From Chitinophaga varians (lineage in GTDB: Bacteria > Bacteroidota > Bacteroidia > Chitinophagales > Chitinophagaceae): a DNA stretch of 64,000 nt. Below the pieces are notes generated by a model. The model was not told the DNA's origin and searched no databases. It was given only the letters and a program-made list of their open reading frames with translations. Numbering within the stretch: the first letter of the stretch is position 1; each line of letters opens with the position of its first letter. The stretch covers positions 682,001 through 746,000 of the forward strand of contig NZ_JABAIA010000003.1 of assembly GCF_012641275.1 (NCBI RefSeq), given 5' to 3'. A program made the translations under genes and the position numbers. Positions 42,635 to 51,376 of the stretch are shown here, one piece after another.

Positions 42635-43423
42635 CTATTTCGTCTTTTGTGTTCCTTTATTAATAAGCCATACCAGCCCGCCGATAATAATCAGCAGAAT
42701 GGGCAGCAGTATGACCAGCGCCATCAACGCCTGCAGCCATACGGAGTGAAAGAAGCCAAGGCTATAAAACCCGCCGCCCAGCAACAGCAAACTGAAAACC
42801 ACCCAGCAGCCGATCAGTAGTTTATAGCCCAACGGGAGCGGCCGGTCGGGGCGGCTCTTTTGCTGGTAGTCCACAATTTCCGGTGTATTGCGGTAGTGGC
42901 CGGAATAGTCATAAAACTGCTTGCGGCCAATGGCTTCCCAGCCGGTGGTATCAGGGATGGCCGGCCTGAAATAGGCTTTGTTGCCGGATACATGCGTGTA
43001 GAAGTCCAGCAGCTCGCCGATGAACTGGTTCACGTTGACATAAAAACCGCTGAATTCCTCCAGGTCGATATACAGCATGTTGTCATGGGACGGCACGGTG
43101 GCAAGATAAGCCCGCCAGTCGTCATAAAGCGGCAACAGGGCAGGATACACCCGCTCTACATAGGAGCGGTGGGCGGCGGCATTATGAAGGGCCTCGTCCA
43201 GCGGTATCCGGATATCAGTGTCTACATAGCTGTCTTCGGGCGCATTATCGTCTTCTTCATCGTCCCCGCCGGCATACAAGGTCTGAAAAGCCGGCTGCAC
43301 CTGCTCTATGTCTTTCCTCTTCAGTAACAGTAACCAGAAGTACGCCAGGCTGTTGTTGCCTTCAAACAATACTTCCTGCTGATCAGGAGCGGTCCTGATG
43401 GTTAAATAGGTCCTGTTGCCCAT
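42635..43423 (-). CDS. Hypothetical protein with two C-terminal membrane segments
   Basis: A 262-residue protein of unknown function. The N-terminal 190 residues are soluble and acidic in part (GGDDEEDDNAPEDSYVDTD), beginning MGNRTYLTIRTAPDQQEVLF; the C-terminal part has two membrane helices (LLIGCWVVFSLLLLGGGFYS and LQALMALVILLPILLIIIGG) and a basic end. No motif is recognised. It precedes the PhzF gene by 17 bp on the same strand. The 280-bp gap upstream (43424-43705) shows nothing I can name. Confidence 0.6.
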   Translation of the reverse strand: MGNRTYLTIRTAPDQQEVLFEGNNSLAYFWLLLLKRKDIEQVQPAFQTLYAGGDDEEDDNAPEDSYVDTDIRIPLDEALHNAAAHRSYVERVYPALLPLYDDWRAYLATVPSHDNMLYIDLEEFSGFYVNVNQFIGELLDFYTHVSGNKAYFRPAIPDTTGWEAIGRKQFYDYSGHYRNTPEIVDYQQKSRPDRPLPLGYKLLIGCWVVFSLLLLGGGFYSLGFFHSVWLQALMALVILLPILLIIIGGLVWLINKGTQKTK

Positions 43424-43705
43424 GTGTGAATGTTTGTTTCGGGTTTGATACTATCAGCATACAAAAATCATCTGTCCGGACTGTAATACCGGCTCACTGT
43501 AACCTGTTGTAAGGATACTACACTTTTCTCTGATAAACAATGTTTTTGGGGCGTGTTCCGTTCTATTCGCTGCCTGCGCTGTCAACAGGTATTAATAATA
43601 AGTGGTAAACCCGGTATTTGGTTCATTCCGGCGGAAAAATAATCCCTTTTTAATGCGGTAATGGCGCAATCGCCATGGCTGTTGTTATTTCCGCCACGAT
43701 GAATT

Positions 43706-45610
43706 TTAGCAGCGTTGCGTGGGTATGATAAGGGTAACGCGAACGCCTGTACGTCCTTCGCCGGCTTTGTCAGTGATGGTCAGGGAGGCCAGTTTGCCGG
43801 TCTGTATGCTCAGTATTTTCAGCCGTTCCTGCGTAATAATGCTTGACAGGGAATTCTTCTCCTTGTTTTTGGCCGGCTGCAGGCCCTGGCCGTTATCTTC
43901 TATAACGCAATGCAGCAGGTCGCCCTGCAGTTGCAGGGTAATGGCAATATGGCCGCGATGGGCAATGTTGCGCATGCCATGCTGGATGGCATTTTCCACA
44001 AACGGTTGCAGCAGCATCGGAGGGATACAGATACCACTGCTTTCTTCGGAAGGAATATCGTGGATCGTATAGCCGAAGAGGTTATCGAAACGGACGGCCT
44101 GGAGACTGAGGTAGTTTTCCAGCGCTTCGGTTTCCTGTTGCAACCGCACGAGGTTGTGGCGCGAGTTCTCCAGGTTAAGCCGTAGCAGCCGCGCAAATTT
44201 ATTGAGGTATTTGACTGACTTTTCTTTTTCATCCCGGCGGATGAAGCTCTGTAATACGGACAGGGTATTGAAGATAAAATGCGGCTCCATCTGGCTGCGC
44301 AGCAGCCGTTGTTCCAGCTCGATGCTCATTTTCTGGGTCACCAGTTTACGCTGCCGTATCAGCAGGAAGGTGATCAGCAGGCCAAGTACCAGCAGGATAA
44401 TGATGATCAGCAATATGACCTGCTGCTGGCGGGCAATGATGGCCTGGTTGTTATACTGCCGGCTCAGGTCCTGCGTTTTATGCTGTTGTACTTTGAGTTC
44501 GTTCAGGGCCTGTATCTCCACAATTTTTCTGAGCTGCCTGTCTTCCTGCTCGGCAAGGGCCGTTTCGGCGGCTGAATCGAGGTAGCGGACGGCGTTTTTG
44601 TAATCGCCTTTATCATAATACACCTGGTAGATGCCGTTGAAAGCAACGCTCATATTGCCGTTGTTATTGGCCTGGCGGGCTTTTTCAAGGGCTTTGTGCA
44701 GGTATTGCAGGGCCAGCGGGTAGTCCTTTTTTTCCTGGTGCAGCTGCCCGTAATTGATATATTCCTGGAAACTGACTTTATTGATTTTTTCTTTGATGTT
44801 AAACGCTTTTTCCATCAGGGCATGTCCCCGCGGTTTGTCGCCTGTTTTCTCGTACAGCACGCCCAGCGCGCTGTACACGGTGGCCAGGCGAACCGTGTCG
44901 GGTTGTTGCAGGGCGTATTGCAGGGCGCTGTCCTGGTACTGGAGCGCCTGCCGGTACTGATGCCGGCGTTCGTAGATGCGTGACCGTTCTTCCATAAAAA
45001 GAGAGAGCCGGAAGTAGTCATCGGCCGCCGGGTAGCTGTCCCGCGCCATAGCGGCATAGGTCTCTGCCTTGTCGTAGTCGCCGAAACGGAAGTAAATTTC
45101 TGCCGCGAGGTCATATACGCGCCAGCTGCCGGCATACTGATATTTTTCTGCCAGGGCAATGAGATGGAACAGGCGGGTGAAAGTGCTGTCATCGATTTTG
45201 CTGGCCAGTCGTATCTGTAGCAGCCCCAGTTGCTGCAGGATGACCAGGTCTGCCAGTTGACTGGTGTCCGTCGGTTTGACCGGCAGCATGCGCGTGAAGC
45301 TGCTGATGGCCGCCTGGTTACTGTCGGCATACCAGTAATGCATGCCTTCAAGGTAATAATAATAGCCGCTGGCAACGGGGCCAGCCTGCAAGGCGCTGCC
45401 TTTGAGCCGTGCCAGCCGGTCCATGGCCTGTGGCCCGTCCCAGTTTGCACCGGAGTCAATCAGGTGCTGTAGTTCTTTTACTACCGGTGCCGCAGCAACG
45501 TCTGCGGGGCCTGAGGGCTGCTGGTCAGCAGATTTGGGGCGGCACGCGCAGAAGGTGCAGCAAAAACATATAAATAATAAAATCGCTTGTCGGCCTATAT
45601 GCATGTACAT
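43706..45610 (-). CDS. TPR-containing sensor histidine kinase of the LytS/YehU type
   Basis: A 634-residue lipoprotein-like kinase. A signal with Cys-rich end (LLFICFCCTFCAC) precedes about 350 residues of TPR repeats exposed outside the inner membrane (LGVLYEKTGDKPRGHALMEK, YGQLHQEKKDYPLALQYLHK), a single membrane helix (VILLIIIILLVLGLLITFLL), then the His_kinase motif QMEPHFIFNTLSVLQSFIRR with the phospho-His and a short ATPase domain (IEDNGQGL). It is encoded 4 bp after the LytTR regulator gene and is its partner. The TPR sensor suggests protein or peptide input. Confidence 0.92.
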   Translation of the reverse strand: MYMHIGRQAILLFICFCCTFCACRPKSADQQPSGPADVAAAPVVKELQHLIDSGANWDGPQAMDRLARLKGSALQAGPVASGYYYYLEGMHYWYADSNQAAISSFTRMLPVKPTDTSQLADLVILQQLGLLQIRLASKIDDSTFTRLFHLIALAEKYQYAGSWRVYDLAAEIYFRFGDYDKAETYAAMARDSYPAADDYFRLSLFMEERSRIYERRHQYRQALQYQDSALQYALQQPDTVRLATVYSALGVLYEKTGDKPRGHALMEKAFNIKEKINKVSFQEYINYGQLHQEKKDYPLALQYLHKALEKARQANNNGNMSVAFNGIYQVYYDKGDYKNAVRYLDSAAETALAEQEDRQLRKIVEIQALNELKVQQHKTQDLSRQYNNQAIIARQQQVILLIIIILLVLGLLITFLLIRQRKLVTQKMSIELEQRLLRSQMEPHFIFNTLSVLQSFIRRDEKEKSVKYLNKFARLLRLNLENSRHNLVRLQQETEALENYLSLQAVRFDNLFGYTIHDIPSEESSGICIPPMLLQPFVENAIQHGMRNIAHRGHIAITLQLQGDLLHCVIEDNGQGLQPAKNKEKNSLSSIITQERLKILSIQTGKLASLTITDKAGEGRTGVRVTLIIPTQRC

Positions 45611-45614
45611 TCTG

Positions 45615-46358
45615 TTAATGGTCGCCCATCAGGAACTGCCGGACATATTCCCTTTTACGGGCGGAAACAGGGATCTCGGTGCCGTCTTTCAGGACCAGGA
45701 TACCATCTTTGAGAAAACGGTCAATACAGTGATGATTGACGATATATGACTGATGGATGCGAATAAACCAGCTTTCGGGCAACAGTTCCTCGTATTCTTT
45801 GATAGGACGGGAAACCATCACCTTTCTTTTATCGGACAGGTGGAAGGTGGTGTAACTGCCATCGGCCTGGCAGTAGAGGATTTCCTCGAAAGGCACTACC
45901 TGCAGGTACTGAGAGGAGCGAAGCACGATCCGGTTCTGCAGCCCCGTTTTTTTGGGTTGCAGATGGCTGTCGGTAATATCCATCTGCGTGCGGGTGTTGA
46001 CGGGCGTTTCAGACAACAGCCTTTTGAGCGTGGCCATCAGCTCCTCCTCGTCCACCGGTTTGAGCAGGTAGTCAAAAGCCCCGAACTTGATGGCCTTGAT
46101 TGCATGCTCGTTATATGCAGTAATAAATATGATGCGGAAATTTCTGTCGGGAAACTCCTGTAGCAGGTCAAATCCGGTGCCGTCGGCCAGTTCAATGTCC
46201 AGCAGCAACAGCTCGGGTTCCGTATTGGGGATGATCACCCTGGCTTCGGCTATGCTGCCGCAGCTGCCCAGCACAAGGAAATCGGGGTATCGTTTCATCA
46301 GCCATTCCAGGTCTTTACGGATGGCTGGTTCATCGTCAATAATCAACGTACGGATCAT
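45615..46358 (-). CDS. LytTR-family response regulator
   Basis: A 247-residue regulator: receiver (LIIDDEPAIRKDLEW, phospho-Asp in LLLLDIELADGTG, Lys in FDYLLKPVDEEEL) and a C-terminal LytTR DNA-binding domain (EILYCQADGSYTTFHLSDKR, then FIRIHQSYIVNHHCI). It comes first in the pair, with the kinase starting 4 bp later. LytTR regulators bind pairs of short direct repeats; the targets are not obvious in this window. Confidence 0.95.
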   Translation of the reverse strand: MIRTLIIDDEPAIRKDLEWLMKRYPDFLVLGSCGSIAEARVIIPNTEPELLLLDIELADGTGFDLLQEFPDRNFRIIFITAYNEHAIKAIKFGAFDYLLKPVDEEELMATLKRLLSETPVNTRTQMDITDSHLQPKKTGLQNRIVLRSSQYLQVVPFEEILYCQADGSYTTFHLSDKRKVMVSRPIKEYEELLPESWFIRIHQSYIVNHHCIDRFLKDGILVLKDGTEIPVSARKREYVRQFLMGDH

Positions 46359-46399
46359 GGTCTCGGATATGGGTTATCGCTCATGTTGTTAAAAGTAGA

Positions 46400-46432
46400 A
46401 AAAAATCAGGTATTACCGGGTGGTAATACCTG
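46400..46432 (-). terminator. Rho-independent terminator after the gene at 46503
   Basis: CAGGTATTACC and GGTAATACCTG (46407-46417, 46422-46432) form an 11-bp stem; on the minus strand it runs into ATTTTTTT. It isolates the LytTR pair from the upstream gene. Confidence 0.8.
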
Positions 46433-46502
46433 CAAGGTTATCAACAAAGAATAAAAGGCCGACATAACAGCTTAAACATAATAGGGTCTTCCGGAGAACA
46501 AA

Positions 46503-46943
46503 CTATATATGACTGAACAATGTAGAAGCCGGTGCTGCCACGGTGTTCACCAGAACGTTTATTTCGCTTTGGAAGCGTTCAAATGTTTCCCTGCGGGAAG
46601 ATTTGAACAACATCCTGATAAGCAGGAATCCTGCTATCACCGGAATGATGCCGCCAATATTGATGGTCAACTCCCGGCAGATCAGGCTCGTTGCTGCCGT
46701 GGACAACACAAAAGTCGTCAGCACGCCGCCTGCCAGCCACAACAACGGCGGAAGAAAATCCAGCCGCAGGTGGTCTTTTTTATAGCGCAACAAAAAACGG
46801 AAGCCCCGATGCTGTACTGCGATCACAGGAGCACCTGTTAATGGTCTCCATAACCGGGCACCCGGAAAACGCCGTTGTATTTCTGAAAAGATCTGTTCCG
46901 CGCTTTTAGAGGCAGAGTTGCTGATTTTCATATGGACCTTCAT
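46503..46943 (-). CDS. Hypothetical small membrane protein
   Basis: A 146-residue protein. The first 75 residues are soluble with basic patches (SEIQRRFPGARLWRPLTGAP); two membrane helices follow (LPPLLWLAGGVLTTFVLSTA and IGGIIPVIAGFLLIRMLF), then a basic FKSSRRETFERF and a short tail. No recognised family. Monocistronic, with its own terminator. Confidence 0.6.
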   Translation of the reverse strand: MKVHMKISNSASKSAEQIFSEIQRRFPGARLWRPLTGAPVIAVQHRGFRFLLRYKKDHLRLDFLPPLLWLAGGVLTTFVLSTAATSLICRELTINIGGIIPVIAGFLLIRMLFKSSRRETFERFQSEINVLVNTVAAPASTLFSHI

Positions 46944-47085
46944 TCAATTGGCGGATAAATAGCGGACGTTTCAAAGATAACGCCAGCTATTATCCCTGCG
47001 GGCATGACTTAATATCCGTACGGGTTTTGTTTATATTCGTTTTGATAATTATGTGTTTCGTCCCAGCCCACCTGGAAGGGGTTTT

Positions 47086-47592
47086 TTACTTCCTGGTAAA
47101 CGTTAGATAGTCTACCAGTTTCCAGGTATCAGCGTCTGTGCTGGTTTCATAGCTCATCTTAAATGATTGGGAAGAAAGCTTTTCGTAGCGGAAGCGTTCA
47201 TACAGCACATTGTTGGTTGGCCGGGGGATCTGCCGGGTGAGGGTGAGTTTGCCTTCCTGCCAGCCATCGGCGAAAAATTGCCGGTGCCCCTGGAAGTTAT
47301 CAAAGATGTAGTCTGTCAACTGGCCCGTTTGTTTGTCAACGCCCCACATGGAAAGGGCCTTGTAACGGTTGGGGGCTTTGTCAGTATGTTCGTACATGAT
47401 CCAGGCACTGTCCAGCGACAGTTTGAAACTGAGGTCGGCGGCAATTTTTTTGCCGCTGGCGAACGCGCCTTCGCCGGTCCAGTTGCCAAGGAAGAACTGT
47501 ACCATCTCTGTAGGCAGCTGTTTGCCGGTTTGTGCTTTCATAGTGGCGGAAAGCCCGAAGCATAGGAGGAGGGTGGTCAGGAGTGTTTTCAT
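47086..47592 (-). CDS. Exported lipocalin-like protein of unknown function
   Basis: A 168-residue protein starting at 47592, which gives a signal peptide (MKTLLTTLLLCFGLSATMKA); a longer frame to 47658 would bury it. The mature part is beta-rich with the pattern FLGNWTGEGAFASGKK and W-x-Y-spaced strands, similar in layout to the DUF1579-type neighbour encoded at 47778. The two may be distant duplicates. Role unknown; a periplasmic binding protein is plausible. Confidence 0.6.
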   Translation of the reverse strand: MKTLLTTLLLCFGLSATMKAQTGKQLPTEMVQFFLGNWTGEGAFASGKKIAADLSFKLSLDSAWIMYEHTDKAPNRYKALSMWGVDKQTGQLTDYIFDNFQGHRQFFADGWQEGKLTLTRQIPRPTNNVLYERFRYEKLSSQSFKMSYETSTDADTWKLVDYLTFTRK

Positions 47593-47777
47593 ATCAGGGA
47601 GACTTTGTGATTCAATACGCCAGGGTGTTACTGGCGATCGTTTCAAAAATAGCGGCAACCTCCCAACAAATCAAATGCCGGCGGGCTTTTTAACAGGGTT
47701 TTAAGTAAGATGGGGAAACGGCAACGGCCCGTGCCAGGAGAGCAGGGGCCGCTGGTGCCGGAAACTTTAATAATTTT

Positions 47778-48353
47778 TTATTTCCGTTTGAAGGCGATCT
47801 CCATTTCTTTGAACTCCTTGCCATTGGCCATGCGGTACATTTCCATGGAGTAGTGGTCCGCATCCTGGAATTTGATCACCTGGCGCAGCTCCATGGTTTT
47901 TTGGGAGGAGGGGTCAAATGATTTTCCCCGGTAAACGATAGCGTTGGCGGAAGGGTCCCATTTACCTTCCATCATCATCATACCGGTGCCCATATTATCG
48001 ATCCAGGTGTTGAGGTACATTTTCCTGGCATTGTCGTAGGCGGTGGTACCAAGACCTTCGAAGGGCATGCCCATCATATCGGAGGTAAAGCGGCTTTCCT
48101 GGTAACGGCCGCCCAGGATCATTTTGTTGGAGCAGCTGCCGGTAGCCTTTTCAGGGGCGGCGCCGGGCCCTTTCCAGAAGGTCATGTCGGTGGTCCAGTC
48201 ACCTTCGGTTTTAGCCAGTTGCTGATGTTCAGGCCCGGGCGTCATGTAGGCCATCCATGCCTTGTGGGCCGCAGCGGAGTCCATCTGGGCGAAGGCAGTG
48301 TTAACTGTTAACAGGCAACCGATAGCGGCAGCCAACACATAGCGTGTTTTCAT
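47778..48353 (-). CDS. DUF1579 family exported protein
   Basis: A 191-residue protein with a signal peptide (MKTRYVLAAAIGCLLTVNTA). The mature part matches the DUF1579 layout: an early AWMAYMTPGPEHQQLAKTEG, the EGDWTTDMTFW motif, GGRYQESRF, GLGTTAYDNARKMY and ELRQVIKFQDADHYSMEMYR. The family is a lipocalin-like barrel of unknown function, common in Bacteroidota. Confidence 0.85.
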   Translation of the reverse strand: MKTRYVLAAAIGCLLTVNTAFAQMDSAAAHKAWMAYMTPGPEHQQLAKTEGDWTTDMTFWKGPGAAPEKATGSCSNKMILGGRYQESRFTSDMMGMPFEGLGTTAYDNARKMYLNTWIDNMGTGMMMMEGKWDPSANAIVYRGKSFDPSSQKTMELRQVIKFQDADHYSMEMYRMANGKEFKEMEIAFKRK

Positions 48354-48486
48354 AGTCAGAGGTTGTTTAGAGTGAGTAAATGGGGTTCTCGAAGCATTGC
48401 AATTTAACTAATTAAGCCATGTGGCGCGGACATAGGTGTTGTACCATCCTATTTAATTGTATTTTCGATGCCGCAATAAAACCAAG

Positions 48487-48978
48487 ATGAAGACAGCGTC
48501 CATTAATGAGTTGAAGAAAGAGCTGGCCTCCGTACCTCCGGCGCAGCTGGCGGCCTTATGCCTGCGTCTGGCCAAATATAAAAAGGAAAACAAGGAACTG
48601 CTGACTTACCTGTTGTTCGACGCTGACGATGAACAGGGCTATATCAACGCGGTGAAAACGGAGGTGGACAATGGGTTTGAAGAGATGACCGGCAGCAATC
48701 TGCACAACGCCAAAAAACGTTTGCGTAAAATACTGCGGCTGGTCAACAAACATATCCGTTATATGGGTTCCAAGCCGGCAGAGGCGGAGCTGTTGATTTA
48801 TTTTTGTGAACGGTTGGTGGATTCCGGCCTGTTGAGGCATAAGAGCACGGTGCTGCATAACCTTTACGCCGCCCAGCTGAAAAAGATCGTGAAGGTGATA
48901 GTGGGGCTGCATGAAGACCTGCAACATGATTTCCGGCGGCAGGTAAAGCCACTGTTGGAAACACTGAAGACATTTTGA
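48487..48978 (+). CDS. Conserved-looking hypothetical helical protein
   Basis: A 163-residue basic protein, predicted all-helical and soluble. The ATG at 48487 (MKTASINELKKELASVPPAQ) is preferred to an upstream in-frame start at 48457. Motif-like stretches are LAALCLRLAKYKKENKELLT and the Lys/Arg-rich HNAKKRLRKILRLVNKHIRY. I do not recognise the family; a nucleic-acid contact is possible from charge only. Confidence 0.6.
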   Translation: MKTASINELKKELASVPPAQLAALCLRLAKYKKENKELLTYLLFDADDEQGYINAVKTEVDNGFEEMTGSNLHNAKKRLRKILRLVNKHIRYMGSKPAEAELLIYFCERLVDSGLLRHKSTVLHNLYAAQLKKIVKVIVGLHEDLQHDFRRQVKPLLETLKTF

Positions 48979-49109
48979 TATTTAGCTATTTTGATGCGGG
49001 CTGTTTTAAGGGCTAAGCGTCAAAATAACCGAATATCAAAATGATTATGATTTTTCCCGGATAATGATTACTTTTTCGATAGCCTTTTCTTTTCCGGGCT
49101 TTCCACATT

Positions 49110-50000
49110 ATGAAAAACGCACTGACAGGCCTGTTCCTCCTGGGTTTCATTACTTTTTTGCAATCGAATGCACAGTCGCCTGCGGGTAACGGGGGCACTA
49201 TGCCTTCTCTGGGCATTACTGCCTCGGTGGACAGTGACAGTCTGGCTAATGCGGCTGGCTTTGTGTATCTCGAGGAAACTGTCAAAAGGATACTCGCGCC
49301 CGCGGTAAGCGACGAAGCCTTTGCCGCTCATTTACAGCAATTAAAGCGTGCCCGTTGCCATATACAGACCTGCAACCTGTTCATACCGGGGTATCTCAAA
49401 CTAATGGGGCCGGATGTCAACGAAGCATGGATATTAGGGTATGTGGACACTGTCATGCAACGGGCGGAGAAGGCGGGTATCAGGCTGATTGTATTGGGCA
49501 GCGGAGAGGCCAGGAAAATTCCGGAAGGGGTTGACAGGGCAACGGCGAAGGAGCAGTTTATCCGGCTGGCCCGCAAAATGGCTGGTATTGCTGCGAAGTA
49601 TAACTGCCTCATTTCCATGGAAAATCTGAACACTACCGAAACCAACTTCGTAAACACTTTGGCGGAAGGTTGTGAAGTCGTGACGGCGGTGGACCATCCT
49701 AATTTCCGGCTTACGGCCGACATTTATCACATGTTGCGGGAAAATGAGCCTGCGGGGAATATTGCAAAAGCCAGAGGGATATTGGCGCACTGCCACATAG
49801 CAGAACGGGAGAAACGTTCCGCGCCCGGCACGGAGAAGCAGGATTTCCGGCCCTACCTGGCAGCGCTGCGGGACATTGGTTATAAAGGACGGATCATGAT
49901 GGAATGCAAATGGACCGATCCTGCCAGGGAATATGCGCCGGCAGTGGCGTACCTGGAAGGGCAACTCAGGGAAGTATATCATATCTCCGGAAAAAAATAA
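49110..50000 (+). CDS. Exported sugar isomerase/epimerase-like TIM-barrel protein
   Basis: A 296-residue protein with a signal peptide (MKNALTGLFLLGFITFLQSN) and an AP-endonuclease-2-type TIM barrel. Metal-binding strand ends are visible: ISMENLNT (Glu), FRLTADIYHML (Asp, His), AHCHIAE (His) and IMMECKW (Glu). It is the first gene of an operon; the next starts 12 bp later. With two exported Gfo/Idh/MocA proteins beside it, a periplasmic step on an oxidised sugar or glycoside is likely rather than a cytosolic isomerisation. Confidence 0.85.
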   Translation: MKNALTGLFLLGFITFLQSNAQSPAGNGGTMPSLGITASVDSDSLANAAGFVYLEETVKRILAPAVSDEAFAAHLQQLKRARCHIQTCNLFIPGYLKLMGPDVNEAWILGYVDTVMQRAEKAGIRLIVLGSGEARKIPEGVDRATAKEQFIRLARKMAGIAAKYNCLISMENLNTTETNFVNTLAEGCEVVTAVDHPNFRLTADIYHMLRENEPAGNIAKARGILAHCHIAEREKRSAPGTEKQDFRPYLAALRDIGYKGRIMMECKWTDPAREYAPAVAYLEGQLREVYHISGKK

Positions 50001-50011
50001 ATACTTGTACA

Positions 50012-51376
50012 ATGACATCCACTAAAAAGACAAGGCGGGAATTTCTGCAACAGTCCCTGATGGCAGGAGCAGGACTAACGATTACGGCTATGGGAATGCC
50101 AGCCAGCAGCTATGCCCGCATCCTGGGCGCCAATGACAGGGTAAATGTGGGACTGGTAGGTTTTTCCGACCGGGCCCGGCAGGCATTGATGCCTTCTTTC
50201 TTCAGCCATAACAAAGAACTGAACTTCGACCTGATCGCTGTTTCCGATATCTGGAACCGACGCAGGGAAGAAGGCAAGGCCTTCCTGGAGCAGAAGACAG
50301 GGCACCAGGTACAGGCCTGTATCAACAACGATGAACTGTACCGGGTTAAAAACCTGGACGCCGTCTTTATTGCCTCGGCCGACTTCCAGCATGCCTATCA
50401 TACCATTGAAGCGGTGAAGAACAAGTGCGACGTATACAGCGAAAAGCCGTTTGCTGAAACCATGGAAGATGCCCGCAACGCGCTGAAAGCCGTAAAAGAG
50501 TCGGGGAAGATCATGCAGGTAGGCACACAGCGCCGCAGCGGCACCAGTTACCACGCAGCGGCCAATTTCATTAAGGAAGGCAAGTTTGGCGATATCACCA
50601 TGGTGGAAATGACGTGGAACGTAAACCAGCCGGGACGCTGGCGGCGGCCCGATCTGGTGAAGAGCATCCGCGAGTCGGACACGGACTGGAAACGTTTCCT
50701 TGCCGGTCGCCCCAACGATAGCTGGGACCCGCGCAAATACCTTGAATACCGGCTGTTCTGGCCTTATTCCTCCGGCATCTTCGGACAATGGATGACACAT
50801 CAGATAGACACTGTGCATTGGTTCAGCGGCCTGAAACACCCACGCAGCGCGGTGGCCAACGGCGGTATTTATATGTGGCATGATGGCCGTAAAAATCCGG
50901 ACACGCTTACAGCCGTATTTGACTACGGTCCCGCCAACGAACCGGAAAAAGGTTTCCAGGTAATGTACAGCAGCCGCTTTCATAACTCTGCCGGGGGCAC
51001 GAAAGAGATCTATTATTCCAATGGCGGCACCATCGATATGTCTACCAACAAAATCAGCAGCACCGGCGGCCTTACCGAAAAAGAAGCTGCAGAAATGGGC
51101 ATGCATGCCAACCTGCTGACCCCGATGACGCTCAGTTCGCAGGAGAAAGTAGAGACCAGCGCCAATACCGGTGGCGACCCGCTCACCAGTGCGCATGTAC
51201 GTAACTGGATGACCAGCGTGCGTGAGCGTAAACAGCCCAATGCACCGATAGAAGCCGCGTATTCCCATTCCATTGCCCTCATCATGGGCAACGCCGCTTA
51301 CCGTACGGGTATGAAAGCAACTTTTGATGAAGCTACCCAGGAAGTAATGGTGGGAGGCAAAGTATTTAAACTGTAA
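50012..51376 (+). CDS. Tat-exported Gfo/Idh/MocA family oxidoreductase
   Basis: A 454-residue NAD(P)-dependent oxidoreductase. The N-terminus carries a twin-arginine signal (KKTRREFLQQSLMAGAG), meaning it is exported folded with bound cofactor. The Rossmann domain begins VNVGLVGFSDRARQA, and the catalytic YSEKPFAET (Lys of EKP) follows near residue 150; the C-terminal beta-sheet domain has HQIDTVHWFSGLKHP. It overlaps the next gene by one base (TAATG), so the two are translationally coupled. Substrate probably a sugar or glycoside. Confidence 0.93.
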   Translation: MTSTKKTRREFLQQSLMAGAGLTITAMGMPASSYARILGANDRVNVGLVGFSDRARQALMPSFFSHNKELNFDLIAVSDIWNRRREEGKAFLEQKTGHQVQACINNDELYRVKNLDAVFIASADFQHAYHTIEAVKNKCDVYSEKPFAETMEDARNALKAVKESGKIMQVGTQRRSGTSYHAAANFIKEGKFGDITMVEMTWNVNQPGRWRRPDLVKSIRESDTDWKRFLAGRPNDSWDPRKYLEYRLFWPYSSGIFGQWMTHQIDTVHWFSGLKHPRSAVANGGIYMWHDGRKNPDTLTAVFDYGPANEPEKGFQVMYSSRFHNSAGGTKEIYYSNGGTIDMSTNKISSTGGLTEKEAAEMGMHANLLTPMTLSSQEKVETSANTGGDPLTSAHVRNWMTSVRERKQPNAPIEAAYSHSIALIMGNAAYRTGMKATFDEATQEVMVGGKVFKL